A DNA stretch of 64,000 nt from JANQIO01 sp043585095 (GTDB taxonomy: Bacteria; Pseudomonadota; Gammaproteobacteria; Pseudomonadales; Halieaceae): the NCBI GenBank assembly GCA_043585095.1, contig CP121321.1, forward strand, positions 1,178,001 to 1,242,000, read 5' to 3'. Shown in pieces: positions 44,601 to 59,600 of the stretch (positions within the stretch are counted from its first letter, which is position 1; each line of letters begins with the position of its first letter). The translations under genes were made by a program, and so were the position numbers. The notes beneath the pieces are model-generated. The model saw only the letters and a program-made list of their open reading frames with translations, ran no database searches and was not told where the DNA came from.

Positions 44601-47600
44601 TGTTGTCGATGACAATGGCACGCCGATCGGCAGCATAGATAGCCGCAGTCTCACGATCAATGTATCACCAGTAAACGATGTGCCTGCGCTGGTCTTGACA
44701 GACGGCGCTGTGCAGATCGGCCAGACACTTGCGATTGACGGCGACATCTTTGCAGTGGTCGACCCGGACAACACCAACGCCCAGCTGGTCTTCCGCATCG
44801 AGGCGTTGCCTACAGAGGGCAGTATCACGATCGGTGGTGCTCCGGCGGCTATCGGATCTACCTTTTCCTACGCAGATGTGCTCGCGGGCAATGTAGTCAC
44901 CTATGCCCATGATGGTGGCAGCGCTGGCACTGACACTTTTTCGGTGCGCCTGCGCGATGGTGCAGGCGGTGTCGTGGATGCCACTGCGGTCACCATCACC
45001 GTTGGTGATGTCAACACGGCGCCGACCATCGGCGGCAGCCAGGTCGAGGGTGGCAACGTTTACCTGCCCCTGGATGAGGGGGAGACGGACGTGGCGGTGT
45101 TCCCCAATACCACCTTCAGCGACGCGCAGACTGCCGCAGAAGACCTTGTTGTCGCAGTGCTTTCCCTGCCCGATTCGGCAGAGGCCGTGCTGCAGTATGA
45201 CGGCACCGAAATCACGCAAGCTGATGTTGATGCGGGCTTTACTTTCAACGCTGTCAACAGGGGCCTGCTCACTATCGATCACGTCTCGGTCAACGAACTG
45301 GATCCGGTTGATGTGAACTTCACAATCAGCGTTACTGACAACGATGACACGCCGCTTTCTAATACGGCGACCGTCTTCGTCGAGTTGCAGGCCATCAATG
45401 ATGACCCGGTTGGCACCGCCGGTACCCAGGTCATCACCGAGGGACAGACCGTCATTCTGACCGCGGCCCTGCTGAACGCCACCGACGTTGACTCGCCCGA
45501 TGGCGAGCTGACGTTCCGCCTGGAGTCGCGGCCGACCTCTGGTTTCCTGTTCCTTGACGACGTGCCGCTGGGTGACGGCGCGACCTTCACCCTGATCGAT
45601 ATCCAGGAAGGCAGGGTCAGGTACACCCATGACGGCACGCCGGATGCCAACGACGCTTTTACCGTGACTCTTCGCGATGGTTCGGGTGGGCTTTATCAGG
45701 ATGGCACCCTGACGCCGCTAGTGGTGAACTTCACCATCGGCGAACCAGTGGCTTTTGCGCCGGGCGATGATTCCTTCACAATTCTGGAGCGAATTGATGC
45801 AGGTGACCCCGCCACGACGATCTCTGCGAGTCAGTTGCTGAGCAATGATGATGGCGCGTCGCTGACGATTTCGAATGTACAGGATGCAACCAATGGTGTC
45901 GCCGTGCTAAATGGCGATCAGTCCGTCACCTTTACCGCAGATGTCGGCTTTGAAGGCACGGCTAGCTTTACATACACGGTCACCGACGGCACTAACCAGG
46001 GCACTGCGACTGTATTCATTAATGTCTTCGGCATTGATGCCAACAACGACAGCGTGGTCGCTCAGTTTGAAACGCCGCTCAGTATTGATGCCAGCGCACT
46101 TCTTGCGAATGATGTCGGCAACCAGCCTCTTACGATCACGGCCGTCGGCCAGGGCAGCAATGGTTCAGTGACCCATGTTGGTAACATCATTACCTATACG
46201 CCCGGCTCAGGCTTCCGTGGCCTAGACGCGTTCACGTATACCGCGACAGATGCGGATGGAGACGAGGCTACTGCCACAGTGAGGGTTGACGTTCGCCCGG
46301 TGGCAGTTGATGACAGCTACTCTGTCCTCGAGAACGCCTCCGTGACGTTTTCCGACGCTGAGTTGCTCGGCGACGACCGGGGCACGGGTCTTGAAATAGT
46401 CAGCGTTAGCGATCCCGTCAGCGGCACCGTTGTTCTGAATGGCACAGAGATTACTTTCACGCCCGGCAGCGCCGAGTCCGGCGCCGCATCATTCACCTAC
46501 ACGATTCGAGACGACTTCGGTGCCGAGGATACCGCTACTGTCACACTCTTCGTCTATGATCTTCGCGCCCGAGATGACAGTTACTCAACGCCTCAGAACA
46601 CCCAGATTGTCCTCGCCGACAGCCAGCTCCTGGGCAATGACAGCGGTAACCCGGCAATAAGCATTCAGTCGGTTTCGCCGCCGGCTAGTTCAAGTGACTA
46701 CACCTTTGTTCGGGATGCTGGCGACGGCACCATTACCATTACCCCTGTCAATGACTTCAGCGGGACTATTAGTTTTACCTATACGCTGGTGGATGGCGAC
46801 GGGGAGACTGATACCGCCTCTGTGGTGCTGCTTGTCTCAGACACATCTGAGCCTAACAACCCACCCGTGGCGAATCCTGACAGCTTCATTACGATCGAGG
46901 ACACACTCCTGGAGATCGGCGAATCGCAGCTGCTGGCAAACGACAGCGGCGACGCACCGCTGAACGTCATTTCGGTGCAGAGTGAGACCAATGGCACCGT
47001 CGAGTTGGTTGAGGATGTCGACGGCGATGGCATCGGCGATACGATCCTGTTCACCCCCGCCGCCGATTTTGCCGGTACGGCCTCTTTCACCTACACGATC
47101 CGTGATGCCACCACGGGCGATGTGACGACCGCGACGGCGTCGGTCACGGTGGTCACGCTGGCCCAGAACGACAGCCCGGCACTTACCACTGGTACGCAGT
47201 CAGACTTCAACGAAGGTGCTGTAGTAACGGTCACTAGCGCTGCACTGAACACCACTGATGTCGATAACACGACTGCGGAGCTGGTCTACACGCTGACCGA
47301 ATTGCCCGACAAGAGCACGGACCCTGACCCTGACCCGAGCCCCGGCGCTCTGTACTTCGATCCGTCTCCAGGAAATTTCCTGGGCGGAGATGCAGTGCGG
47401 CTGCGGCTCAATGAAAGCTTCACTCAGGCAGACCTCGATGCGGGGCGTATCAAGTTCGCCCACGATGGTCGTGAGACGCACGTTGTAACCTTCAAATTTA
47501 CTGTCACTGATGGGTCTGATTTTGAGTTGTCGGGCACGGCCACTCTGCAGGACACTCCTGTCAACGACCAGCCGGTACTAGCTATACAGTCGCAGGTTGT

Positions 47601-50600
47601 GGTTATCGAGGGCGAGACGGTCGTTATCGATAACACGTACATTCGAACCGACGATGTGGATCTGGATGTAGACGGTAACGTCGCAGATGGCCTTACACTG
47701 AGCGTGACCGACCTGCCAACTCAGGGCACCCTGTTCCTTGATACGAATAACGACGGCACGTTTGACGCAGAGATCACCGAGGTCAACAAAGCTGCGACTA
47801 CATTCACGCAGGCACAGATTGACGCCGGTCGGCTCCGATATGAGCACGGTGATGGAGAGGTCTCTACAGACAGCTTCACGCTAGAGTTGGATGACAACAG
47901 TGGACAAGCAAACGCCACTACGGTGCAGACGGTCCAGGTCGGGATAACGCCTCTAAACGACGATCCCACGATCAGCTCTGCCACCGGCGATGTCTTCCTC
48001 TATGAGGGCCAGCAGCACACCCTGAGCGCTGCCGATCTCCTGGATGCCGCCGACGTGGATAATGAGCCTGACGAGGTGCAGTACCGCATCACCACGGCAC
48101 CGTCCAACGGCCAGATTATCCGGCTGGATGTGTCGGGTGAAACGCTGCTGACCACCGGTGTGGTCCTGGATGCGGGCAGTGCCTTTACGCTGGAGGAGGT
48201 CGAGGACGGCCGCATTGTCTTCCGCCACGATGGTTACGAAACCACGACCGACACACTGGTGTTCGCGTTGTCCGACTCGGGCGGCGGCAATGAACCTGTT
48301 GGGACGATCACTTTCGACATCGAAGCGGTCAATGACGCCCCGACCATTGCCGCGCCGGCCTCCCTCAGCGTCTCCGAGGATCAGCCACTGGCCGTAACGG
48401 GCATTGTGATCAGTGACGCAGATGCCGGTTCGGCCGTGAACCTTGTCGCCACACTCACCGTAACCAATGGCACGCTGAGCGCTACCGCCACAGATTCTGA
48501 TGATGCCGATAGCGTTCTGCCAACTGTTGATGGCGCGGGCACCACCAGCCTCACCATCACCGGTTCCCTTGCGGACATCAACGCGACATTGGCCTCCCTG
48601 ACCTACACCGGCAGCTCCAACTTTGTCGGCAGCGACAGTATTGTTATTAACGTCAAGGACGGTGGCAATACGGGGGTTGATCCCGACGATGCCGTCTTGA
48701 ATGGGCTGACGTTCACCCCGGCACTGACGGATGATGGCGACACTAACACAAGCTACGAGCAGGCGAACGCGACCATCGCGGTCACTGTGAATCCGGTCAA
48801 TGATGCGCCGGTGAACTCCGTGCCGTCTGCCCAGACGGTGAATGAAGACGCACCGCTGGTATTTTCTGCGGATAACTCCAACGCGATCTCTATTTCTGAC
48901 CCGGACATAAACGACCCGGGGACCAACTACACGGCTCGGGTGACCCTGACGGTGCAGCAGGGAACTCTGACCGCGGCGGCGGATGGCGCTGCCTCCGTGT
49001 CAGGCTCTGGCACATCTACACTGGTCATTGAGGGCTCTGCGGCTGACATTAATGCAACGCTGGATGGCTTGATCTACCAGGGCCTTGCTGACTTCTACGG
49101 CGAAGATACCCTCGGCATGACCACCGCAGACCTGGGCAACTTTGGTCTGGGCGGCGAAAAAACCGCTGTTGATAGCGCTGCCATTACCATTACTGTGGCA
49201 CCGGTTAATGACGCGCCGACATCGGAGGATATCTCTGAGACCGTCGCAGAAGACAGCACGTTGACCTTTACACTGCCCTTCTCGGATACCGGTGAGAATG
49301 AGGTGGAGGACAGCGTCCTGACGAACCGTTTCCGCATCGTCACCATACCGGCCAATGGGGTCTTGAAGGCCAGCGATGGCACGATCCTCAATACCGAGGA
49401 CCAATTGATTACCGTGGCCCAGGCCACCAACATGACCTTTGAGCCGGATGATAATTTCAACGGTTCGGTCTCTTTCACTTTCCGAGCCGTTGACGCCGGA
49501 GACCTGGAAAGTGCGACGCAGACTGCATCCATAACTGTCACTGCCGTCAATGACGCACCGTCACTGACGGGCGGTGGCGATGAGGTCAACTACACCGAAG
49601 GCGCAGGCCCCGCCGCACAGGGCACGCCCGTTGTCCTCAATACCGGGCAGAACATTGTCCTGAGTGACCAGGAACTGACCGTGGAAAGCGGTATCGATAG
49701 CTTTGCGTCGGCAACCCTGACGGCTGTTCGCAGTGATGGTGCAGACAGCACCGACCGCTTCTGGTTCTCCAATGCGGTCACCCTCTCGGGCACCGCCAAT
49801 GGCGCCACGATCACCGTCGACAGCACCGTCGTGGGTACTGTCACCAATAACAGCAGCACGGGCACGCTGCTGGTGACCTTCAACAGTGCGGCGACCCAAG
49901 CGGACGTCGAAGCGGTGATGGAGAGCATCACCTACGCCAGCACTGACGATGACCCCGATGCCACCGTTACCGTTGCCATGACCTTCAATGATGGCAATGG
50001 GGGGGCTCAGGGCTCGGGCGGCAGCCTGAGCAGCAACGCCCTGAGCTTCACGGTCGACATCACGCCGGCCAATGACTCTCCATCTCTGACAACGGCGCTC
50101 GCGCTCTCGGCGATCCGCGAGGATGCAGGAGATGATGATGGTAGCGGTGCAGACGGCGACGATGACGCGACCGACAACACCAATAATGCAGGGCAGACGG
50201 TAGCTACCCTCGCGAATGACGCTTTCTTTGACCCGGATGGCGGCGACGCGCTGGCCGGTATTGTCATCATCGGCAACAACAGCTTGGCGGTTCAGGGCAT
50301 CTGGGAGTACTCGATTGACGCCGGCGCTACCTGGACTGCTGTGCCGACGGATCTTACGACCACCAACGGGCTGTATCTGGACACCGCTGACCTGCTGCGC
50401 TTTGTCCCGGACCAGAATGCCAACAATAATACTTTTGGCGGTAATGGCGGCACGCCAGCGCTCACGGTCAAGGCGGTAGACACTACAACGCTACTTACAT
50501 CCGGCGCTACGGGTATCGATGCCAACGGCGGCGTCACTTCGGAGATCGCTGCCGAGAGCGTCCAGCTTACGGCCTCGGTGCTGCCGGTGAACGATACACC

Positions 50601-53600
50601 CGCCATCAATGACCTCGACGGTGATACGCCGGAGTTCACGGAAGGTATTGAAGACGCTCAGGGCGCGGCCATTATTCTCGATGCGGGAACCTCAGCAACG
50701 CTCGCGGATATTGAGCTTACTGTTAACAGTGAAGCCAATTTCAATGGCGCAATTCTCACAGTGGCTGACATCACGACGAATACCGGTGAGCTTGCAGGGC
50801 AGCCTGTCACTACCGATTTCTATTTCATCAAGAGCGGTGTGAATAACGTCGGGGTTTCGGGTACCAGTGCTCTCTTCTCGGGTGAGCGGATCTATAACGA
50901 CGGCTCCTCCATTACTTTTGACGGTACTACCGTTGCCACTATCACTGAAAACAGTCAAGGCACCGGACGCCTCATCCTTACCTTTAACGACGCTGCCACA
51001 TCCGATGCGGTTAATGCCATTTTGCAAAACACGTCCTTCAATAGCTCCAGTTCTTCTTTGGAAGCAGGCGACAAGACGGTAACGGTCACGTTCAATGATG
51101 GTGGAAGGACGGGTATCGATCCAGGTCTGACGGCCGACGCAAGCAGTGAGGAAGACTCCGTTGAGGTGACGATCAGTATCATACCAACCAACGATTCCCC
51201 GTTGTTGGCAGCCGGTGCAACAGTAACGGCAACGGAGTCGGACGAGGCGGGCACTACGTCTCCGCAGACGGTGCTTCAGCTGCTCGGCGGCGACAACTTC
51301 AGCGATCCCGACGGCGTGGATGGCAACGCGCTCGCGGGGGTACTGGTGACGGCGTTTGACAACCAGGGTATCGGCGAATGGGAAGTCAGCCTGGATGGTA
51401 CCAACTGGACGACCTTGACCTCCCTCAATGGTGGCTCTGCCATCTCTGAATCCAGCGCCCTGGCCTTGTCGGGAAGCACCCAGATCCGTTTCGCCTACAA
51501 CGCCAACGCCAACACCCAGGACTCCACGCAGCCCAGTATTACCGTGTTCGGCGTTGAGGCCGAGGCACCCACGGGGGCGACAAACACTGCAGATACGCAG
51601 ATCGCCGAAGTGGTGGATTTCAGCACGGACTTCGGCGCCGGCCAGGTCCGCCGCGACCTTTATGCCGATACGGCCGAGTCGCGTATAGCCCAGACAGGTG
51701 TAGCCATCGAGGCCAGCATCACCGCCACCAACGACGAGCCGGTCATTGCGGGGACGGCGTTTGCCGGCACCGTCCTTGAATCGCCGATTGAAGGGCAAGG
51801 AACCACGCCGCAGCAATTGTTGACCGGCGTTACCGTCGAGGATCTGGATATCGCGACCACCGGTGACCTTGACGTCTTCGGTGCCGGCACCATCACGGTG
51901 ACCCTGACCGGCCGCGTCGCTGGCGATGTTTTCTCGCTGGAGGGCAGTCCCGCGGGTGTGGCTTCGACCTCTGGCGACGATGTGGCCAGCGGCAGCTATG
52001 TCATCGACCTCACTACCGGTGCGACCCTTGCCCAGGTGAAGGCTATCCTCGAGGCGATCCGGTTTGAGAACACAGATGATAACCCGCCGGCTGGGGCTCG
52101 TAGCTATACCGTCGTGCTTAACGATGGGAACAACCTCGACCAAGATGGTGATACGGCCGGTGGTCCCGCGGCGTTAGACTCCAACACGCTGACTGGCAGT
52201 ATCACCATCACCGGCGTGAATGACCCGCCGTCTCTTTCGGCAACAGGCGCAACCCAGGACTTGATCGAGAACGACGAGGCCCTGTCGCTGTTCAGCAGCG
52301 CTGCAGTAGACGCCATCCAGCCCGACCAAACCATCATTGAGCTGAAGCTCACCGTTTCTGGCCTTGAAGATGGCGCCACAGAGAAGCTGACCATCGACGG
52401 TACGGAAATCGATCTTGTCGATGGCACCAACCCCACGACGGCCGGATCGGTGGCGGTGTCCGTTATCGGCGGCACAGCGACCGTCACCTATACGCCGCCC
52501 TCAGCAGGCCTGACTAAGGCGGCGACGGTGACGTTGATTGACAGCTTGGCCTATCGCCATGCCAGCGAGGATCCCGCCGCCGGCGTCCGGACTGTCACCC
52601 TGGTCAGCCTCACAGACAATGGCGCTGAAGACGCCAATAGCGATGCCACTAATCTGGTGTCCTATAACATCACATCGACCGTCACTGTCATTCCCGTCAA
52701 TGACCCCGTGGATGCGCAGGCCACGGTCGGCGGTACCTTCACGGAAGGCGGCACAGCGCTGCAGTTCCTCACGGGCGTTACCGTTGCAGACCTCGATACG
52801 GACCAGTTCGACGACGGCAGCCTGACCATCGCCCTGACCAACTACTACACGGGCGATACGCTGGGCATTGCCGATGGCAATGGCATCAGCATCAGCGGTA
52901 GCACCATTTCCTATAACGATGGCAATGGCGCCGATGTCATTGGTACCTTCACCGGCGGCGATGAGGCCAACCTCGTCATCACCTTCACCGCTACCGATGC
53001 CACGGAAACCGCCGTGGCAGCATTGCTGGGGCAAATCAGTTACTCCAACAGCACCGAGAATCCGACCTTCGCCGGCGCCTACCCGACGCGTGCGGTGACG
53101 GTCACCATGGATGACGGTGGCAACAGCGGCAGTGGCACGGGCAGTGCCTCCACCGATACCACGCCGATTTCGGGGACCTTCAGCGTTGTCGGTATCAATG
53201 ACGCCCCCACCCTCACAGGGCTCGACGAGACAAACGGCACCACCTACATCCAGGCCGGCAGTGCGATTGTTATCGACGCCAATGCTGTTCTGGCGGATCT
53301 CGATCTGGAGGCCCTCCCCGAGGGGACAGATACGCCAGCCGGCAATTGGGCGGGGAGTACGCTAACCATCCAGCGTCAGACAACGGCCAGCGCTGATGAT
53401 GTCTTCGGCAACACCGGTACCCTGGCCAGCCTCTCCGCGGCGAGCGGCAATATCGTCGTGGGTGGCGACACCATCGGCACTTACACCCAGTCTGGCGGCG
53501 TACTGACCTTCACCTTCAACGCCAGTGCGACCACCTCGCGGGTCAACGAGGCCCTGCGCAACATTACCTATAGCAATGCCGTTACCGCTGCGGGCGACCT

Positions 53601-56600
53601 CGCTTATAACAGCGTCACGCTCGAGGTCACGTTCAACGATCAGAACAGCAATATCACGGACGGCGGCACGCAGGGCACCGGGCAGGATCAGGGCAGTGGC
53701 GGTGCGTTGAGCGTCACCGACACCATTGTTATCAACATCAATCGCCTGCCCGAGGCAGTGGCGGACGCCAATAGTGTGAACGAGGGTGTGGCGACCGACG
53801 ACAGCACCAGCACCAGCGGTAATGTACTGACCGGTGTTGGCAATACGGATGGTTTGGGCGCCGACAGTGATGACGATATTCTCGCTGGAGGCAGGTCAGA
53901 TGAGCTTTCCGTCGTCAATGCCAAGGATTCCTCCGACGCCAGTTTCCTCGCGGTGGATGCGGAGAGCACCAGCGATTCTAACGGTACTGCCATCACCGGC
54001 GACTACGGCACTCTGACCATCGGCGCCGATGGCTCTTACACTTACGCCGTAGATAATACCGACCCAGCTGTCCAGGCGCTCGCAGTCGGCGAGACGCTGA
54101 CAGACACCTTTACCTATGAGCTTTCTGACGGCCAGGGCGGTTTCAACACTGCGGACCTGACGATCACCATCAACGGCACCAATGATGCGCCCGTCATCAC
54201 CGGCGGGCCGGATACTGCTGACCTTGATGAGACCGACGCCGGCCTGACAGCCAGCGGCAGCCTCACGGTATCAGATGTCGATACCACCGATGTAGTGACG
54301 GCCACGCGCACGCTGGTGGTGAGTGGCACCTCGAACCGCAGCGACCCTGCTGCGCCCAGCGATGCCGCGCTGCTGGCCATGCTCACGCTGAACCCGACCA
54401 CCATCCTGGACGGCACGCAGCAGGGCAATACCCTGAACTGGAGCTTCGACTCGGGCAGCGAGGCGTTCGGCTATCTGGCCGAAGGTGAAACGCTGGTTCT
54501 CACTTACACCATTACCGCCACAGATGATGACGGTTCTCTGGCTACAGACACAGAAACTGTAACGATCACTATTACCGGTACCAATGACACTCCGGTTATC
54601 ACCGACGGTGCCGATACGGCATCCCTGACCGAGAGCGACTCGACGCTGACCACGACCGGCAGCATGACGGTCACGGATATCGACACGGCCGACACCATTG
54701 ATGTAACCGTCGAGTCCGTTGCAGTGGCGGGAACCTTCGCCACCTCGGGCAGCACACTGCCACTCGACAATGCGACCCTGCTCGCCATGCTTGGGGTCAA
54801 TCCGTCCGCCAATCTGGCGGCGGATACTGCAACCTCTGGCACGGCCTTCGACTGGACTTTCACTTCCGCTGCTTCCGGCGATGGCGCCTTCGACTTCCTG
54901 CGTGAAGACGAAACGCTGATTCTCACCTACACGATACGTGCAACAGACAGCAGCGGCGCCACGGGCGGCGAAAGTACGTCAACCACCTCCACGGTGACCA
55001 TCACCACCACCGGCACGAATGACACGCCCGTGATCACCAACGGCGCTGATACGGCCGCGGTCACCGAGACCAATGCCCAGCTGAACGCCAGCGGCAGTAT
55101 GACGGTGACGGATATCGATCTGACCGATACCGTCACCGTTGCGGTGACCGGCGTTGCCATCGATAACACCAGCACCTTCGACGGCACCGTACCCTCGGCG
55201 CTGACCGCCGATACCAACGCGGCCCTGCAGGCGATGCTCAGCGTGCCGGCAACCAGCCTGGCAGCTAACCCGGCCAGCGCCACGGACTTTACCTGGACCT
55301 TTACGTCCGGCAATTCAGGTGACGACGCCTTCGAGTTCCTCGGCAAGGACGAGACCCTGGTGCTGGTTTACACCATCACCGCCACCGACAACAGCGGCGC
55401 TACCGCAGGGGAGGCCACCAGCACGACCTCCACCGTCACCATTACCGTGACCGGCACCAACGACACGCCGGACATCACGGCGACGCTGGTCAGTGGGGCT
55501 GTGACGGAAGATACGGCAACTGTGGTGGATAATCCGAATACGGGTGCCACGGAAGCTGGCAGTTATCTCACGGCGGCGGGTTCTATCGACTTTGACGATC
55601 TGGACGTGACCGACACCTCTGACGTTACGGCTGCCTTCGTCTCTTCGACGGCCACCAGCGGCTCGCCATCGGTAAGTGGTGATCTCAATGCTGCGCTACA
55701 GGACCTGGTGAACACCTTCCTGATTTCCGGAAGCGGCGTCAGCGCCGCGGCACAAAGTGGAACGGTCAACTGGTCCTTCGCTCTGGACAACGGCCTGGTT
55801 CAATACCTGTCGGCCGGTGAAACCCTCACCGCGACTTACCGCATCACGGTCGAAGACGATAGTGGCGTGGGCACCGAAGCCTTGCCGAATGAGCTCAGCA
55901 CGCGCACTCAAGATGTGACGATTACGATCTCGGGCACTAACGATACGCCGTCGATCAGTGTTGAAGACGGGGACAGTGCGGCCGAGACCCTTACCGAAAC
56001 TGATGAGGGCCTGACGGTCAGCAACACCCTTACTGTGACCGATGTCGATCTCACCAACACTGTCAGCGCCGCGGTGATCTCCGTCAGCAAGAGCGGCACA
56101 ACGGCCGGAATCGTCCCCGATGACGCGACCCTGCAGGGTTACCTGACGCTGGCCAGTGCTGACATCATTGCCAACAGCGCTACGACCGGCAGCATCGCCT
56201 GGATCTTCAATTCCGGCTCAGAAGCCTTCGACTACCTGGACGATGGCGAAAGCCTCGAACTCACCTACACCATTCGGGTGACGGATTCCAGCGGTGCGAC
56301 AGACGACCAGGCTGTGGTGATTACCGTCACCGGTACTAACGACGACCCGACGGTTAGCGTCGCCCCCGACACCTATGGCCCCACGGAATTCGTTGACGCT
56401 ACTGATCAAGACCTCTCAGCCAGCGGCACGGTAAGCTTTGACGATATCGATGCTTCTGATGTCACCGATATCTCTGTGGTCTATAACGACGATATCTCCT
56501 GGGAACTGCCAATGCCTGGTGGCGGTTCCGCTGGTACGCTGACTGCGGGCCTTGTTACTGCTCTGACTAGTGGGACCTTTGTGGCGACAGCCGAGAATGC

Positions 56601-59600
56601 GGCCGCTCCCGGCACTACACCCTGGACATACACGGCCAACGACCTGGCCCTCGACTTTTTGTCCGCGGGAGAAACGATCAGTTTCAGCTCCACCGTTACC
56701 GCGACAGATGATAGTAACGCCACCGATACTGCGACGGTCACCGTCACCATTACCGGCACCAACGATGCGCCGACCGTCAGCGCCACCGCGACCGCAGCGA
56801 TAACCGAGTTGCTGGATGCCTCCGCTCAACACCTCACAGACAGCGGCACCATCAGCTTTGATGATATCGATACGAATGATGTGGTCGATATCACTTCTGC
56901 CTCCAAGAACAACATTGCCTGGAGCGGCGGCACGATCGATGGGGCGTTGGCTACACAGCTGGTGGATGGCTTCAGTGTCACGACGGTGACGGACAATGCG
57001 GCGCCGGATACGACGCCCTGGAGCTACAGCGTCACAGATGCCGATCTCGACTTCCTCGCTGCCGGCGAGACCATCACCTTCGGTTACACCATCACGGCCA
57101 CCGATTCGCAAGGCGCCACGGCCACGACGGACGTCGATTTCACGATCACCGGCACCAATGACGCGCCCGTGCTCAACGATACGGCGCTCACCCTGACCCA
57201 GGCAGAAGATGATGGCGTACCGACTGGCGCCGTTGGCACGCTGGTGTCTACCCTGGTTGGTGGCATCACCGATGCCGACACCACCAACCCGCAGGGAATT
57301 GCCATCACGGCAACCGACAGCGATCGCGGTACCTGGTATTACTCCACGGACAACGGCGCAAACTGGGCCAGCTTCACCGCGACGGGTGGCACGGCGCGGT
57401 TGCTGCTGGCCGATGCCAACACTCGTCTGTACTTTGCCCCTGATGCCAATTGGCACGGTAGCATTGATCCCTCCCTGACCCTGCGGGCCTGGGACGCCAG
57501 CACCGGCAGCAACGGCGGCACGGCTGATCTGAGTGACGCCGGCACGAGCACGGGCGGCACGACCGCCTTCTCAACGGCCACAGACACCGTCGCGCTGACG
57601 GTCACGCCGGTCAATGACCAGCCGACCATCAGCGAAGACGTCACGCTGGCTACCATTGTCGAGGATACGACACCGGCCGGGGTCGCATTGAATACCCTGG
57701 ACTTCGGTTACAGCGATGCCACCGATGACCAGAATGACAGCAACACTGGCGTTCTGGTGGGTGGCGACACCTCGACGCCATTTACCTATCTGGCAGTGGT
57801 CGGGTCTACTGATTACACCACTGATCAGGGTGTCTGGCAGATCTCGACGATCCCGAGCCCCACTGAACCCGGTCACTGGATTGACATCCCCGCCAGCGGC
57901 CTGAGCGACAATACCGCGCTGATCTTCGACGCCACCAGCCAGATTCGCTTTGTCCCGGCGGCCGACTTCTTCGGTACTCCTGGCACGCTGACGGTGCGGC
58001 TGGCGGATGCCAGTGTGGACCTTTCCGCAGCAGTCAGCACAAGTGATTCAAGTACGGCGGATCTCTCGAGCAGTGGCGGCACTGACACCTCCGGCGCCTG
58101 GAGCGTCGGCACACAGACCATCGCCATTGATGGTGTGACCAACGTCAACGACCGCCCGACAGCGCAGGCGACCACGCTGGACGCCACTACTGAAGACAAT
58201 ACCAATCCGTCTGGTGCAACCCTGGTGACCTTGGGCTTCGGCTACAGCGATGCCACTGACGACAATACGCCAGTGACCGGTGGCGGTGAAGCTGACACCG
58301 CCTTCGGTGGCATTGCCATCGTTGGCAATAGTGCTGACGCGGCGACGCAAGGCGTCTGGCAGTACCAGCTGAGCGGCAGCAGTGTCTGGGTGACCATCGA
58401 CAGCGGTGCGTCGGAGCCGACGGACAGCGCGGCCATACTGTTGCCGACCACGGCCAGCCTGCGCTTCCTGCCGAATGTGGAGAACTATAACGGCACACCT
58501 GGCGATCTGAGCATTCGTGTCTCTGACGAGGCCGTCATCAACCAGTCTATCACCGACATCAGCGGCAGCCTTGGCGAGACCGACCAATGGTCGCTGGTAA
58601 CCACGCTGTCGACCTCGGTGCTGCCGGTGAATGATGCGCCGGGAGGCGCTGATAAGGCGATCAGCCTTGCTGAGGACAGCAACTACACCCTGCTGGCGAG
58701 CGACTTCGGCTTTACGGACCCGGTTGAGGGTGATGAGCTCTCTTCGGTGGTTATCACTACTTTGGCCACGGCCGGGGCGCTGGAGTACAGCAGCAACGGG
58801 ACGGATTGGGCAGCAGTGACCGAAGGGCAGGACGTGTCCGCCGCGGATATTGGCAACGGGCGCCTGCGCTTCATGCCTGCTGCGGATGCCAACGCTTCGC
58901 CCTACGCCACCTTTACCTTTCAGGTGCGGGATGACGGCGGTACCGACAACGGCGGTGTCAACCTTGACCCCAGCGCCAACACTATTACGTTCACGGTTAC
59001 CCCGGTGAATGACGCCCCGGTGGCCACAGGCACCGCCACGTTGCCGGCGGATAGCGAAGATACGAACAACCCGACCGTTCGCACCGTCGATTCGCTGTTT
59101 GGCGGCAACTTCGATGACAGCGCGGACGATAGTGGCACGTCAACAGCCAATACGCTCGCGGGTATCGCCATCGTCGGCTACACGGCCGATGCCAGCAAAG
59201 GCACCTGGGAATACTCCAGCGACGGCAACAGCTGGACTGCTTTGGCCACTATCAGCAACGCTGGCTCGGTCACCACCGTCGAAAGCGGTGACTTCCTGCG
59301 CTTTGTGCCGGAGGGAAACTGGAACGGTGCGGCGCCGACACTCACCGTCAAGCTGATCGACAGCTCCACCACCGTCACCACAGGGGCAACGGTGGATGCC
59401 AGCACGTCGGGTGAAACAACGGCGTTCAGTGCAGACGATGTGGTTCTGAGCCATACGGTCACGGCAGTCAACGACGCGCCGGTGGCCAGCGGCTCTGCCA
59501 CCCTGGCCGCGATCGACGAGGACACGGGCAATTCCCCGGGCGATACGATTGGGGATCTCTTCAGCGGCAACTTCTCCGATGCCACTGACGCTGTCACCGA

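Noticed and set aside
50692..52143. Long minus-strand open frames (such as 483 codons) under the giant gene
   Set aside because: They result from the biased codon use of the GC-rich repetitive gene; their translations are low-complexity and without family likeness.
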